36,047 bases of DNA, from contig CACHYX010000008.1 of NCBI GenBank assembly GCA_902584225.1, positions 1 through 36,047 on the forward strand. The letters are read 5' to 3'. This DNA is from an uncultured Pelagibacteraceae bacterium (GTDB lineage Bacteria > Pseudomonadota > Alphaproteobacteria > Pelagibacterales > Pelagibacteraceae). A program made the position numbers and the translations under genes. How positions within the stretch are numbered: position 1 is the first letter of the stretch; each line of letters begins with the position of its first letter. Positions 16,382 to 24,238 of the stretch are shown in pieces. Under the pieces are notes generated by a model, which was not told the DNA's origin, searched no databases, and saw only the letters and a program-made list of their open reading frames with translations.

Positions 16382-17111
16382 ATGAATTTTTCTATAGAAA
16401 TTGGGCCAAAAACAGATCTATCAACTCTGCCGGAACTAAAAGATGTCTATATAACAATGTTGCCAGGTGGGGATTTTAAAGAGACAGCAAATCAAGCAGT
16501 CCAATTAGTCAAGAAAGGCTTCAACCCTATTCCTCATTTTCCAGCAAGATCAATGGAGGATGAGCACCAGTTAAAAGAGTATGTAAGTATCTGTAAAGAC
16601 GGGGGGGGTTAAACAGGCTTTAATTATTGGAGGGGGCCGTGAACCAGCTGGTAAATTTGATAGCTCATTTCAACTTTTAGAGACTGGTTATTTTGAGAAG
16701 ATGAGGATAGGAATTGCTGGACATCCCGAGGGGAGTCCTGATATATCCGATTCAGATTTGGAAAAAGCTATGAAAGACAAAAAGCCTTATGCTGATTATA
16801 TAGTGACTCAGTGGTTACTTGATCCTCAGCCAATTATAGATTTTATTTCTAAACAAACAGTGCCAGTACATGTTGGAATTACTGGGCCTCTTAAAATATC
16901 AAGCTTAATAAAATTTGCTAATATTGTAGGTGCAAAAAATTCCATAAATTTCCTTAAATCTAATTTTAGTAAGGCTCTAGATTTATTGAAACCTAAAGAC
17001 CCAAATGATCTAATTGATAAATTAAAAGATCATACAGAGCACTTTCATATTTATACATTTGGAGGACTTAAGGAAACAAACAAATGGTTAAAGGATAATA
17101 ACTATGCCTAA
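16382..17111 (+). pseudogene. Methylenetetrahydrofolate reductase-like gene broken by a +1 frameshift in an 8-G run
   Basis: Two reading frames, 16382-16612 and 16701-17111, together make one protein. Removing one G from the run at 16601-16608 avoids the TAA at 16610 and restores an open frame of 242 residues through DGGVKQALIIGGGREPAG and GYFEKMRIGIAGHPEGSPD into the second part. The restored protein resembles the MetF/MTHFR barrel (IAGHPEG; QWLLDPQPI) but is shorter than the usual ~290 residues. MTHFR interconverts methylene- and methyl-THF. The stop overlaps the GcvT-like demethylase gene by eight bases, so the two should act together on methyl-THF. The shift may be a sequencing error, a real mutation or slippage-based switching. 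Confidence 0.82.
16601..16608 (+). repeat. 8-G homopolymer at the frameshift point
   Basis: Eight consecutive G bases in a very AT-rich genome lie exactly where the MTHFR-like frame breaks. Seven would keep the gene open. Such tracts slip easily during replication and are also a common site of sequencing miscounts. Confidence 0.95.
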
Positions 17112-18561
17112 AAAAAAGAAAAAAAAAGTAAGTTCGAAAAAAAGAAAGCCAAAAAAAGTAGCTAAAGTAAAATCTAAAAAAATAAGTAAACCAAAATCTA
17201 AAGGTAGAATAATTGAGAAAGTTGATTATTCAAAAGTTTCTCACTCTACTGCTGTTGATCAATCGGATAGACATGTCCCTTACAATTTAAGACAAAGTGG
17301 TCCAACTCAAGTTGAAATGTTAATTTCTACAAGAGTTAGAAAATCTCCTTACTGGCATTTATCTATGAAAGCTGGATGTTGGAGGGCAACTGTTTACAAC
17401 AGAATTTATCATCCACGTGGTTATGTAAGACCTGAAAAAGGTGGAGCAATGGTTGAGTATGAAGCTATTAAAAAACACGTAACAATGTGGAATGTAGCAG
17501 TTGAAAGACAAATAAGGGTAAAAGGTCCAGACGCTGAAAAATTTACTGATTATGTTATTACAAGAGATGCAACAAAAATTTCTCCAATGCGTGCGAGATA
17601 TGTAATTTTATGTAATTACAAAGGTGGTGTTTTAAACGATCCAATTTTGTTAAGAATATCTCAAGATGAATTTTGGTTTAGTTTATCTGATAGTGACATC
17701 GGTCTTTATCTGCAGGGTGTCAATGCTGACAAAAGATTTAATGTGGAAATAGATGAAATAGATGCTTGTCCAGTTCAAATTCAAGGTCCTAAGTCAAAAG
17801 CTTTGATGAATGATTTAATTGGAGATCAAGTTGATTTAGATAATATGCCATATTATGGATTAGCTGAAGCAAAAGTTGGTGGAAGAAGTTGTGTTATTTC
17901 ACAATCAGGTTTTTCAGGTGAAGCCGGATATGAAATCTATTTAAGAAATGCAACTTTATATGCAGAGGACATGTGGAATGCAGTTTTAAAAGCTGGTAAA
18001 AAACACAATCTTATGGTTATTGCTCCTGCACACCACAGAAGAATACAAGCAGGTATTTTATCTTGGGGTCAAGATATGGATAACGAACATAATCCATTTC
18101 AATGTAACCTAGGTTATCAAGTTTCCTTGTCTGGAAAAGGTGTTTGGGAGAAACAAGGAGATTATGTTGGTAAAGAAGCTCTGGAAAAAATGAAAAGTGA
18201 AATTTCTTCTGGAGGAAAACCTTACAAGTTACAATTAGTAGGTATGGAACTAGGGGGAAAACCAATTGAAGAATATGCACCAGATTTTTGGTTAATCTCT
18301 GAGGATGGAAAAAATCCAGTGGGATTTATTACATCGCCTTGGTACCATCCAGAAAAAGGAACTAACATTGCGATGGGGTATGTACCGTTCGATGGAAATT
18401 TAAATAAGAACGGTTTTCCAATTGGTAAAGTTGGAAGAAAATTCAAAATTCATCTTCCAAAGAAATACTGTGAAAAAGGAAATGATCCAGTTGATGCGGT
18501 AGTCGTTGATATACCTTTTACTGAGTCGTACAATCCTAATACAAGAGAAGTCGCTAAATAA
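17104..18561 (+). CDS. GcvT-family THF-dependent demethylase (LigM/DesA-like) with lysine-rich N-terminal tail
   Basis: From about residue 55 this 485-residue protein is a GcvT-fold enzyme. It shows RKSPYWHLSMKAGCW (79-93), GGVLNDPILLR (174-184) with Asp179 in the conserved folate-site position, and SGFSGEAGYEIY (268-279). The PYW..S.KAGCW opening recalls the LigM/DesA O-demethylases, which move a methyl group to tetrahydrofolate. An upstream MTHFR-like gene, overlapping by eight bases, could use the methyl-THF product. The first 39 residues hold 19 lysines and two arginines and look disordered, resembling a histone-tail or nucleic-acid-binding extension. The start is supported by AAAGGAT before the ATG. 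Substrate unknown; aromatic methoxy compounds or methylated osmolytes are candidates. Confidence 0.85.
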   Translation: MPKKKKKKVSSKKRKPKKVAKVKSKKISKPKSKGRIIEKVDYSKVSHSTAVDQSDRHVPYNLRQSGPTQVEMLISTRVRKSPYWHLSMKAGCWRATVYNRIYHPRGYVRPEKGGAMVEYEAIKKHVTMWNVAVERQIRVKGPDAEKFTDYVITRDATKISPMRARYVILCNYKGGVLNDPILLRISQDEFWFSLSDSDIGLYLQGVNADKRFNVEIDEIDACPVQIQGPKSKALMNDLIGDQVDLDNMPYYGLAEAKVGGRSCVISQSGFSGEAGYEIYLRNATLYAEDMWNAVLKAGKKHNLMVIAPAHHRRIQAGILSWGQDMDNEHNPFQCNLGYQVSLSGKGVWEKQGDYVGKEALEKMKSEISSGGKPYKLQLVGMELGGKPIEEYAPDFWLISEDGKNPVGFITSPWYHPEKGTNIAMGYVPFDGNLNKNGFPIGKVGRKFKIHLPKKYCEKGNDPVDAVVVDIPFTESYNPNTREVAK

Positions 18562-18566
18562 ATTTT

Positions 18567-18595
18567 AAAAGGGGGGAAATCCCCCCTTTTTTTCT
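18567..18595 (+). terminator. Strong Rho-independent terminator
   Basis: A perfect stem AAAAGGGGGG / CCCCCCTTTT with a four-base loop AAAT is followed by more T residues (TTTCTTTC). It begins just after the demethylase stop codon and should end the MTHFR-like/demethylase transcript. The six-G/six-C stem is conspicuous in this AT-rich genome. Confidence 0.93.
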
Positions 18596-18615
18596 TTCTC
18601 ATTACAACTCATTAA

Positions 18616-18720
18616 ATGTCGAAATACTTTTTATTAATAATATGTATTATTATAGGTATAATTTTAATCATTTTTCCTTTATTAATTTCCTATTATGCTC
18701 AAAAAAAAAATAGAAAATAA
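18616..18720 (+). CDS. 34-residue single-helix membrane microprotein
   Basis: An ATG at 18616 opens 34 codons: a short start MSKYF, one strongly hydrophobic helix rich in isoleucine and leucine (about residues 5-27), and a basic end QKKNRK. The stop is followed at once by the ATG of the Yip1-like gene, which fits coupled translation. The basic tail after the helix suggests the C-terminus stays in the cytoplasm. No family was recognised. Gene status rests on composition, position and the exact junction. Confidence 0.55.
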   Translation: MSKYFLLIICIIIGIILIIFPLLISYYAQKKNRK

Positions 18721-19266
18721 ATGTTTGGATTTTTTTTAGAATTAGTTTTCAGATCAATAAAACTTGACAAAAAACTTTATAGAGAAGTTAAAACTTTCTC
18801 TGAAGTTTCAATTTATTTTGCTGCTATTATAATGATACTAGATGGCGTTGCTGGAGCGATTGCCACTAATAATTTTTACAAAACTTCACTAAGTCTATCT
18901 GCGCTAACTGCTATCTTAACTTGGTTTTTTTGGGCAGTTTTGATATTTACAATCGGTGCCAAAATTTTTCCTGATAAAGATACTAAGGTCACTTTTAAAA
19001 AAATATTAATCGCAGTAGGTATAGCACATGCCCCTGGATTACTGAGATTTATAGCATTGACTCCTGACTTAGTTATGCCAATTATTTTTTTAACTCAATT
19101 TTGGATATTTGCCTCATTAATAATTTCAACTAAAGAGGTATTGAATTTTAAATCAAATATTAAAGCTTTTGGAATAGTTTTTTTATCATTCTTAATATTG
19201 GCAATTTTATCTGTTTCTTTTGTAATGAGTAGATTAAATAGTCTGCCAATTAGTAATATAACCTAA
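18721..19266 (+). CDS. Yip1-like membrane protein
   Basis: The 181-residue protein has five predicted membrane helices (about 30-48, 58-80, 95-115, 119-137, 149-168). The GIAHAPGLLRFIAL segment (100-113) between helices is typical of bacterial Yip1-domain proteins. The bacterial members have no settled function. It directly follows the microprotein gene, and its stop codon overlaps the stop of the convergent zinc-ribbon gene. Confidence 0.72.
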   Translation: MFGFFLELVFRSIKLDKKLYREVKTFSEVSIYFAAIIMILDGVAGAIATNNFYKTSLSLSALTAILTWFFWAVLIFTIGAKIFPDKDTKVTFKKILIAVGIAHAPGLLRFIALTPDLVMPIIFLTQFWIFASLIISTKEVLNFKSNIKAFGIVFLSFLILAILSVSFVMSRLNSLPISNIT

Positions 19267-19412
19267 ATTGGAAAAATCGTTTTAGAGATTTTACAGGAAG
19301 CACAAATTTTATAACCAAACATTAACAAATTTTGTGAAACACTTTCATCTTCGCTACCACATTCCTCACAATAATCATCGAAATGATCTTTATCATTTTT
19401 AATCTCAGTCAT
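19263..19412 (-). CDS. 49-residue two-CxxC zinc-ribbon-like protein
   Basis: A short frame of 49 codons starts at ATG 19412 and stops with TAG at 19263. It encodes an acidic start (TEIKNDKDHFDD), then CEEC at residues 15-18 and CASC at 37-40, a spacing suited to a small zinc ribbon. The start overlaps the end of the DUF3726 gene by eight bases, as with other coupled genes here, so it is the last member of that operon. No family was recognised; a rubredoxin-like or zinc-binding accessory role is possible. Confidence 0.72.
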   Translation of the reverse strand: MTEIKNDKDHFDDYCEECGSEDESVSQNLLMFGYKICASCKISKTIFPI

Positions 19413-20013
19413 TATCAGTTAATCCTGCGCCAGCTGAAGTTTTTTTTGAGCTTTCGGTTTCATCAACAAAAGTTTTTTGTGAAATCTTATATAAAGTATC
19501 CCAAGTTATTTCATCAAAGCTATCCTCGTTTTGATTAAAACTAATTAAAAAGTTTGTTGTTTTTGAAATTAGCGAATTGTCGAAATTTGAAAGTATAGAT
19601 TGGTTATAATTAAATAAAAATTTAAAATTTTCTAAGTTCAAAAAAATTTTTTTACCAATTATCTCTGATGACCTTGATAAAAATGGGACAACTAAAAGTG
19701 GATAAGCAAGATTTGAAAAATTAATTTTTTCAATTTTTTCCAAGTTATAAGCTTGATCCAAAAAATTTACACCTACGCTGATTGGACAATAAGGAATGTT
19801 ATTAGAGATGTTATCAGCAGATATTATTGTTATCTTTTGATAATTGTGATTATTAATTTTCTCTAAATAGTTTTTAAGATGAAAGATACCTGGCAGACCA
19901 AACATTTCTAATAATCTGACTGACTTCCCAATCTCTTCTGAGACTCCCCATGAAAAGCCCGCTCCTCTAGAAGCTCTCTTAGAAATTGTCTCTATTTCAC
20001 TAAAGGATCTCAT
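19405..20013 (-). CDS. DUF3726 family protein
   Basis: This 202-residue protein opens with RSFSEIETISKRASRGAGFSWG and ends with SAGAGLTDND, both hallmarks of DUF3726, a family without known function. No membrane helix or signal peptide is seen. Its ATG overlaps the stop of the 553-residue protein by one base, and its end overlaps the zinc-ribbon gene by eight bases. Its neighbours suggest a joint pathway with the M19-like protein. The glycine-rich GAG motifs at both ends are the most conserved-looking parts and may line a ligand site; that is a guess. Confidence 0.8.
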   Translation of the reverse strand: MRSFSEIETISKRASRGAGFSWGVSEEIGKSVRLLEMFGLPGIFHLKNYLEKINNHNYQKITIISADNISNNIPYCPISVGVNFLDQAYNLEKIEKINFSNLAYPLLVVPFLSRSSEIIGKKIFLNLENFKFLFNYNQSILSNFDNSLISKTTNFLISFNQNEDSFDEITWDTLYKISQKTFVDETESSKKTSAGAGLTDND

Positions 20014-21674
20014 TAATTTAATGATTTATAAATCCAATTGTCGTTAAATTGTTTTAGTTCATCAGGTAGTGGAGCGCCTTGAAACATACAAATTCTAAGC
20101 CATTTGTTAGATCTTGGGTCAAATTTACAAGCTCCAAAAAAAGATAGTTTAAGTCTAAGCATATCAATTGGCATTAACTCTGAGCCAATTATATTATCCT
20201 GAATTTCTGAATAAGGAAATTTTTCTATCATAAAAACTCGTCTCACTGCATGTCTTAAATCGTTATTGTCTGCAAGAAATCTACTTATTGTCATACTGTT
20301 CTTAAGATTTTTTATTCCTAAATAAAGAGATTTAACATCTCGAGCAATCGCTAGTGGTTGTTCAAGTTCAGATCCTATTTCTTCAAATCTGTTAGCTACT
20401 CTTGGCTCTTCTTTATTTTTTGAAATGAACCAAAAGTTCTGAATATTTTTATCTTCATTAAAATCAATATTCAGTATTTCTGTATAGTTTTTTTCAATCA
20501 GTTCTCTTAAATCCTCAATTTTTCTTTCAACTGGGATATTGAAAAATTTTTCTTCGTCGGCGCTCATAGTGGGAGTTAATTGGTCAACAATTTCATCATA
20601 AGGTTCAAGGAACAAGCTGACTACATACTCAATACTTTCTTCTGTTAGATTTGTATCTACCCAATTAAAAATTATATTGAATAAGTATTCTTTTTTTCTA
20701 TCAAATTCTTGTTCTAAATATTTAATAAATTTGACGAGATCTATCTTTAGATTTTTTATTTTTTCTTTTTGATAATCACTATCTGTATTCCAGGTATTTA
20801 TATTATTTATAGAATTCTTTAGACATTCAAAAAAATAATTGAAATCCTCTTGTTTTACATCTTTAATCTCCCTTATTTTTTTTAAGGCAGTTTCTCTTGC
20901 TAATATCCAATTATTTAGAAGTATAGGGTGATTGACTATAAACGGCGCCATCCCTAATCCAGTTGAATTTCCAATACCTAAACTTCTTGCAATATTTTTG
21001 TCCAACTCAACAGCTTTTCTTGGATTTTTATTTTTTGAGATAAAATTTACTTGATCAATTGTAAATTGTCTTACAAAATATACCAACATCATTTCTAGTC
21101 TAAAGGGCCCATGTATCTCTGGTCTATTTTTTATTCTAAACCGATCAGCTAGACCAAATTTACCCGATCCATATACTGCGGTCGTTCTGTATAAATATCC
21201 AATTTCAGATAATTTTTTTGTAGAGGGTTGACTGCCATTTGATAAACATTCTACAACATGGTTAAAGGCTCTCATTGATTTGTTTGCTCGTGATAGAGTC
21301 AATTCTTTATAAGTCATTCGTCCTGTTTCTTGTTGCGGGACATTTAATGACAATCTTTCAATATCCTTTTTTGTTGGAATACCATCGTACAAAGTAAATG
21401 ATGCATCCCATTTTGTTGCTATGACCCTATCTGACCTTTCGTTATCATCTAATTTATTTGCAAAACAAACCAAAGAGTATTTTCTTTTTTCTTTTTTAAA
21501 AGAGTAAACGGCAACACCATATCCATCATTATCTAATTCAAATAACTCTCTTTTATAGTCCCAGGAATAAAACTCTCTCAAAAAAGATCTTAAAAATGAA
21601 AGTTTTGATTGGTGGAAAGAACCAAGCCGTTTTAATTTCATTATTTTTTTTGGGTCTCTTAATTCAATTTGCAT
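20013..21674 (-). CDS. Conserved-looking 553-residue protein of unknown function
   Basis: I do not recognise a domain. The protein is soluble by appearance, with no signal peptide or membrane helix. The first 60 residues are basic (KLKRLGSFHQSKLSFLRSFL). Segments that look functional include YLYRTTAVYGSGKFGLADR (about 159-177), GPFRLEMMLVYFVRQF and GIGNSTGLGMAPFIVNHP (about 236-253), the last resembling a glycine-rich binding loop. The C-terminus has FGACKFDPRSNKWLRICMFQGAPLP. It sits between an M19-dipeptidase-like gene and DUF3726, overlapping each by one base, so it is an obligate operon partner. It may be an enzyme acting on the same substrate. Confidence 0.85.
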   Translation of the reverse strand: MQIELRDPKKIMKLKRLGSFHQSKLSFLRSFLREFYSWDYKRELFELDNDGYGVAVYSFKKEKRKYSLVCFANKLDDNERSDRVIATKWDASFTLYDGIPTKKDIERLSLNVPQQETGRMTYKELTLSRANKSMRAFNHVVECLSNGSQPSTKKLSEIGYLYRTTAVYGSGKFGLADRFRIKNRPEIHGPFRLEMMLVYFVRQFTIDQVNFISKNKNPRKAVELDKNIARSLGIGNSTGLGMAPFIVNHPILLNNWILARETALKKIREIKDVKQEDFNYFFECLKNSINNINTWNTDSDYQKEKIKNLKIDLVKFIKYLEQEFDRKKEYLFNIIFNWVDTNLTEESIEYVVSLFLEPYDEIVDQLTPTMSADEEKFFNIPVERKIEDLRELIEKNYTEILNIDFNEDKNIQNFWFISKNKEEPRVANRFEEIGSELEQPLAIARDVKSLYLGIKNLKNSMTISRFLADNNDLRHAVRRVFMIEKFPYSEIQDNIIGSELMPIDMLRLKLSFFGACKFDPRSNKWLRICMFQGAPLPDELKQFNDNWIYKSLN

Positions 21675-22642
21675 TAACTAATACCTTTGTAAAAATTATA
21701 CCAGTTATTACCCAGTATTCCATTTATCTCATCCAAATTAAATCCAATTTTTTTAAGTCCACCCTCAATATTTTTAAATCCTCTAGCATCTTTAAACCAA
21801 CTGGGTTGGTCTGGAAAGCCTACATTGTTCTTTGTTCCTTCTCCGTAAACCTTTTTTTTTGTCCAAGTTCCATTCCTCATCCATTCTACGATCTCATCTG
21901 GCTGGTTTAAACACAAGTCTGAACCAATACCAAGATTTTTTACATCCATCATTTCAGCAGTCCTCGCAACCATTTCACAAAAATTATCTAATTTACAATT
22001 TGAATTGTCATTTAGATGATGAGGGTAAAGAGAAAATCCTAACATGCCTCCACTTTGAGATAGTGTTTTAAGCAAATCATCTGACTTATTTCTTTTTGCT
22101 TTATGCCAAAAATTTGGGTTGGAATGAGTTATTGCAATTGGTTTTTGGCTTAATTCAATTGCATCAAATGTACTTTTTTCACCCGAATGAGACATATCAA
22201 TAACGATACCCACCCTATTCATTTCTTTTATTGCTTCTTTGCCAAAATTAGTAACTCCACTATCAATTTTTTCATAGCAACCAGAGGCTAATAAGGATTG
22301 GTTGTTATAAGTAAGTTGCATAAATCTACAGCCAAGTTCATGAACCTTCTCAATAAGATTTATATCATCTTCAATTGGTGAACAATTTTGAAACCCAAAA
22401 AATATCGCAGTTTTGTTATTTTTCTTGGCTTTCTCAATGTCTCTAAAGTTTTTTCCTAAGAAAATTAAATCATCATGGTTTTTAAAGTGTTCTTTCCATT
22501 CTAAAATTCTTTTTTGTAATTCATCAAAATCTTCATGATATACTATTGTGACGTGAACTGCGTCTAGTCCAGCCTCACGATTAATTTCAAAAATTGACCT
22601 ATCCCATTTACAATATTGTAAGTTGTCAATTTTGAAATTCAT
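21674..22642 (-). CDS. M19 (renal) dipeptidase-like protein with missing metal ligands
   Basis: The 322-residue protein has the M19 barrel with DMSHSG (149-154, His152), ITHSNPNFWH (171-180, His173) and GIGSDLC (238-244, Asp242). Spacings of 21 and 69 residues match His198, His219 and Asp288 of human renal dipeptidase. The N-terminal HxD pair is absent and the bridging glutamate is Gln85 (FFGFQN), so the normal two-zinc centre cannot form. I chose the ATG at 22642; a longer frame to 22738 would run into purE and adds an atypical Tyr/Phe-rich stretch. It is the first gene of the four-gene operon. It may hydrolyse an unusual amide using one metal, or be a non-enzymatic homologue. Confidence 0.83.
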   Translation of the reverse strand: MNFKIDNLQYCKWDRSIFEINREAGLDAVHVTIVYHEDFDELQKRILEWKEHFKNHDDLIFLGKNFRDIEKAKKNNKTAIFFGFQNCSPIEDDINLIEKVHELGCRFMQLTYNNQSLLASGCYEKIDSGVTNFGKEAIKEMNRVGIVIDMSHSGEKSTFDAIELSQKPIAITHSNPNFWHKAKRNKSDDLLKTLSQSGGMLGFSLYPHHLNDNSNCKLDNFCEMVARTAEMMDVKNLGIGSDLCLNQPDEIVEWMRNGTWTKKKVYGEGTKNNVGFPDQPSWFKDARGFKNIEGGLKKIGFNLDEINGILGNNWYNFYKGIS

Positions 22643-22690
22643 AAGTTTAGTTATATAATACTTGTTATATATCTGATAATAAATACGTAA

Positions 22691-23179
22691 ATGAAACTTA
22701 AAAAACATCGAAAAATAGCGATAGTAATGGGTAGTCAATCGGATTATTCAACTATGAAAGATTGTGTTAAAATTTTAAAAATTTTAAAAATTAGTTTTGA
22801 TTTGAAAATTGTATCAGCGCATAGAACACCAAAAAGACTTTACGAGTTTGCGAAAAAATCAGAGACTAATTATTCAGTTATAATTGCTGGAGCTGGTGGA
22901 TCTGCCCATTTACCTGGTATGATTGCTTCTTTAACAGCTGTCCCAGTCATTGGAGTTCCAATTGAAAGTAAAAAATTAAAAGGGCTTGATAGTTTATTGT
23001 CAATAGTTCAAATGCCAAAAGGTATTCCCGTTGGAACTGTTGCAATAGGAAAAGATGGTGCAATTAATGCTGCACTATATGCTGCATCTATTCTTGGGAT
23101 AACTGACAAAAAAATAAAAAATTCCTTGCTGAAATTAAGAATTAAACAAACAAAATCAGTGAAAAAAAAACCAAAATAA
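22691..23179 (+). CDS. purE: 5-(carboxyamino)imidazole ribonucleotide mutase
   Basis: The 162-residue protein has the class I PurE motifs GSQSD (14-18), SAHRTPKRL (42-50) and [11 protein letters not shown] (67-77). It moves the carboxyl group of N5-CAIR to give CAIR in purine synthesis. purK, the preceding enzyme of the pathway, follows after three bases. A short lysine-rich C-terminal tail extends beyond the core. It is divergent from the M19-like gene across 48 bases. Confidence 0.96.
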   Translation: MKLKKHRKIAIVMGSQSDYSTMKDCVKILKILKISFDLKIVSAHRTPKRLYEFAKKSETNYSVIIAGAGGSAHLPGMIASLTAVPVIGVPIESKKLKGLDSLLSIVQMPKGIPVGTVAIGKDGAINAALYAASILGITDKKIKNSLLKLRIKQTKSVKKKPK

Positions 23180-23182
23180 CTA

Positions 23183-24238
23183 ATGAAGAAAACTAATCTT
23201 GGTATTTTGGGTGGCGGTCAATTAGGTTGTATGCTTTGTATGGCAGCAAAAAAATTGGATGTATATACAATTGTATGGAGCGATGACCCAATGTCTCCTG
23301 CAAAAGAATTTTCTGATGAATTTATTTTATCAAATTATAACGATAAAGAAAAAATTAATTATTTTACTAAAAAAGTAGACAAAATTACTTTCGAATTTGA
23401 AAATATCCCTTTTGATATTTTGGATAAACTTAATTCGATAAAAGAAGTTTTGCCAAAACCTCAAATAAATAAGATCATTCAAAATAGAATTTTGGAGAAG
23501 AACTTTGTAAATGATCAAAATATTAAAACCACACAATACAAAAAGATTAATAATAAAGATGATTTGATTTCAAATGCCGATCTTTTACCTGCGATGTTAA
23601 AGACAGCTACTCTTGGTTATGATGGAAAGGGACAATTTAAATTAAATAATCTTGAGGATTGTAAGAATATTAGCCTTTCTACAGATAGCGAATATATATT
23701 AGAAAAAATGGTAAACTTAAAAAAAGAAATCTCTGTAATAGTCACAAGATTTAAAAAAAATGAATACGAAATTTATGAACCATTTGAAAATAAACATGAA
23801 GATCAAATATTAAAAGTCTCAAAAATTCCAGCTAACATAAGTAAAGAACATTTTTCTCAATCTATTGAAAATGCAAAAAAAATTAGTGAAAAATTAGATT
23901 ATGTGGGAACTTTATGTGTCGAATTTTTTATAGATGAAAAAGACAATTTGTTAGTAAATGAAATCGCACCCAGAGTACATAATTCTGGTCACATGACAAT
24001 TAACTCACACAATATCAGTCAATTCGAAAACCATATTCGTGCAGTTTGTGGTCTCAAAAAGGTAAATATATTAAAACTTTACAATGCTAAAATGACAAAT
24101 ATTCTAGGTAATGAAATAACTAAATATAAAGGAAAAAAATTAAAAGGTAACGAATTTTTTTTCGATTATTTAAAAAAGGAAGTTAAAGAAAAAAGAAAAA
24201 TGGGACATTTTACAGAAATCAATAAGATCAATGACTAA
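23183..24238 (+). CDS. purK: 5-(carboxyamino)imidazole ribonucleotide synthase
   Basis: The 351-residue ATP-grasp enzyme opens with GILGGGQLGCMLCMAA and has KTATLGYDGKGQFKL (around 135-149), EFFIDEKDNLLVNEIAPRVHNSGHMT (the metal-binding end of the ATP-grasp site) and FENHIRAVCG. It carboxylates AIR with bicarbonate and ATP to N5-CAIR for PurE. It overlaps the MBL-hydrolase gene by eight bases. Length is normal for the family. Confidence 0.95.
   Translation: MKKTNLGILGGGQLGCMLCMAAKKLDVYTIVWSDDPMSPAKEFSDEFILSNYNDKEKINYFTKKVDKITFEFENIPFDILDKLNSIKEVLPKPQINKIIQNRILEKNFVNDQNIKTTQYKKINNKDDLISNADLLPAMLKTATLGYDGKGQFKLNNLEDCKNISLSTDSEYILEKMVNLKKEISVIVTRFKKNEYEIYEPFENKHEDQILKVSKIPANISKEHFSQSIENAKKISEKLDYVGTLCVEFFIDEKDNLLVNEIAPRVHNSGHMTINSHNISQFENHIRAVCGLKKVNILKLYNAKMTNILGNEITKYKGKKLKGNEFFFDYLKKEVKEKRKMGHFTEINKIND

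Noticed and set aside
16630-16640. Second G-rich stretch (GGAGGGGG) in the MTHFR-like gene as another frameshift site
   Set aside because: The reading frame continues correctly through it into the second fragment, so no shift occurs there.
22643-22738. Upstream in-frame extension of the M19-like gene to an ATG at 22738
   Set aside because: It overlaps purE, is Tyr/Phe-rich and does not resemble the family; the ATG at 22642 starts a normal MNFKIDNLQY beginning.
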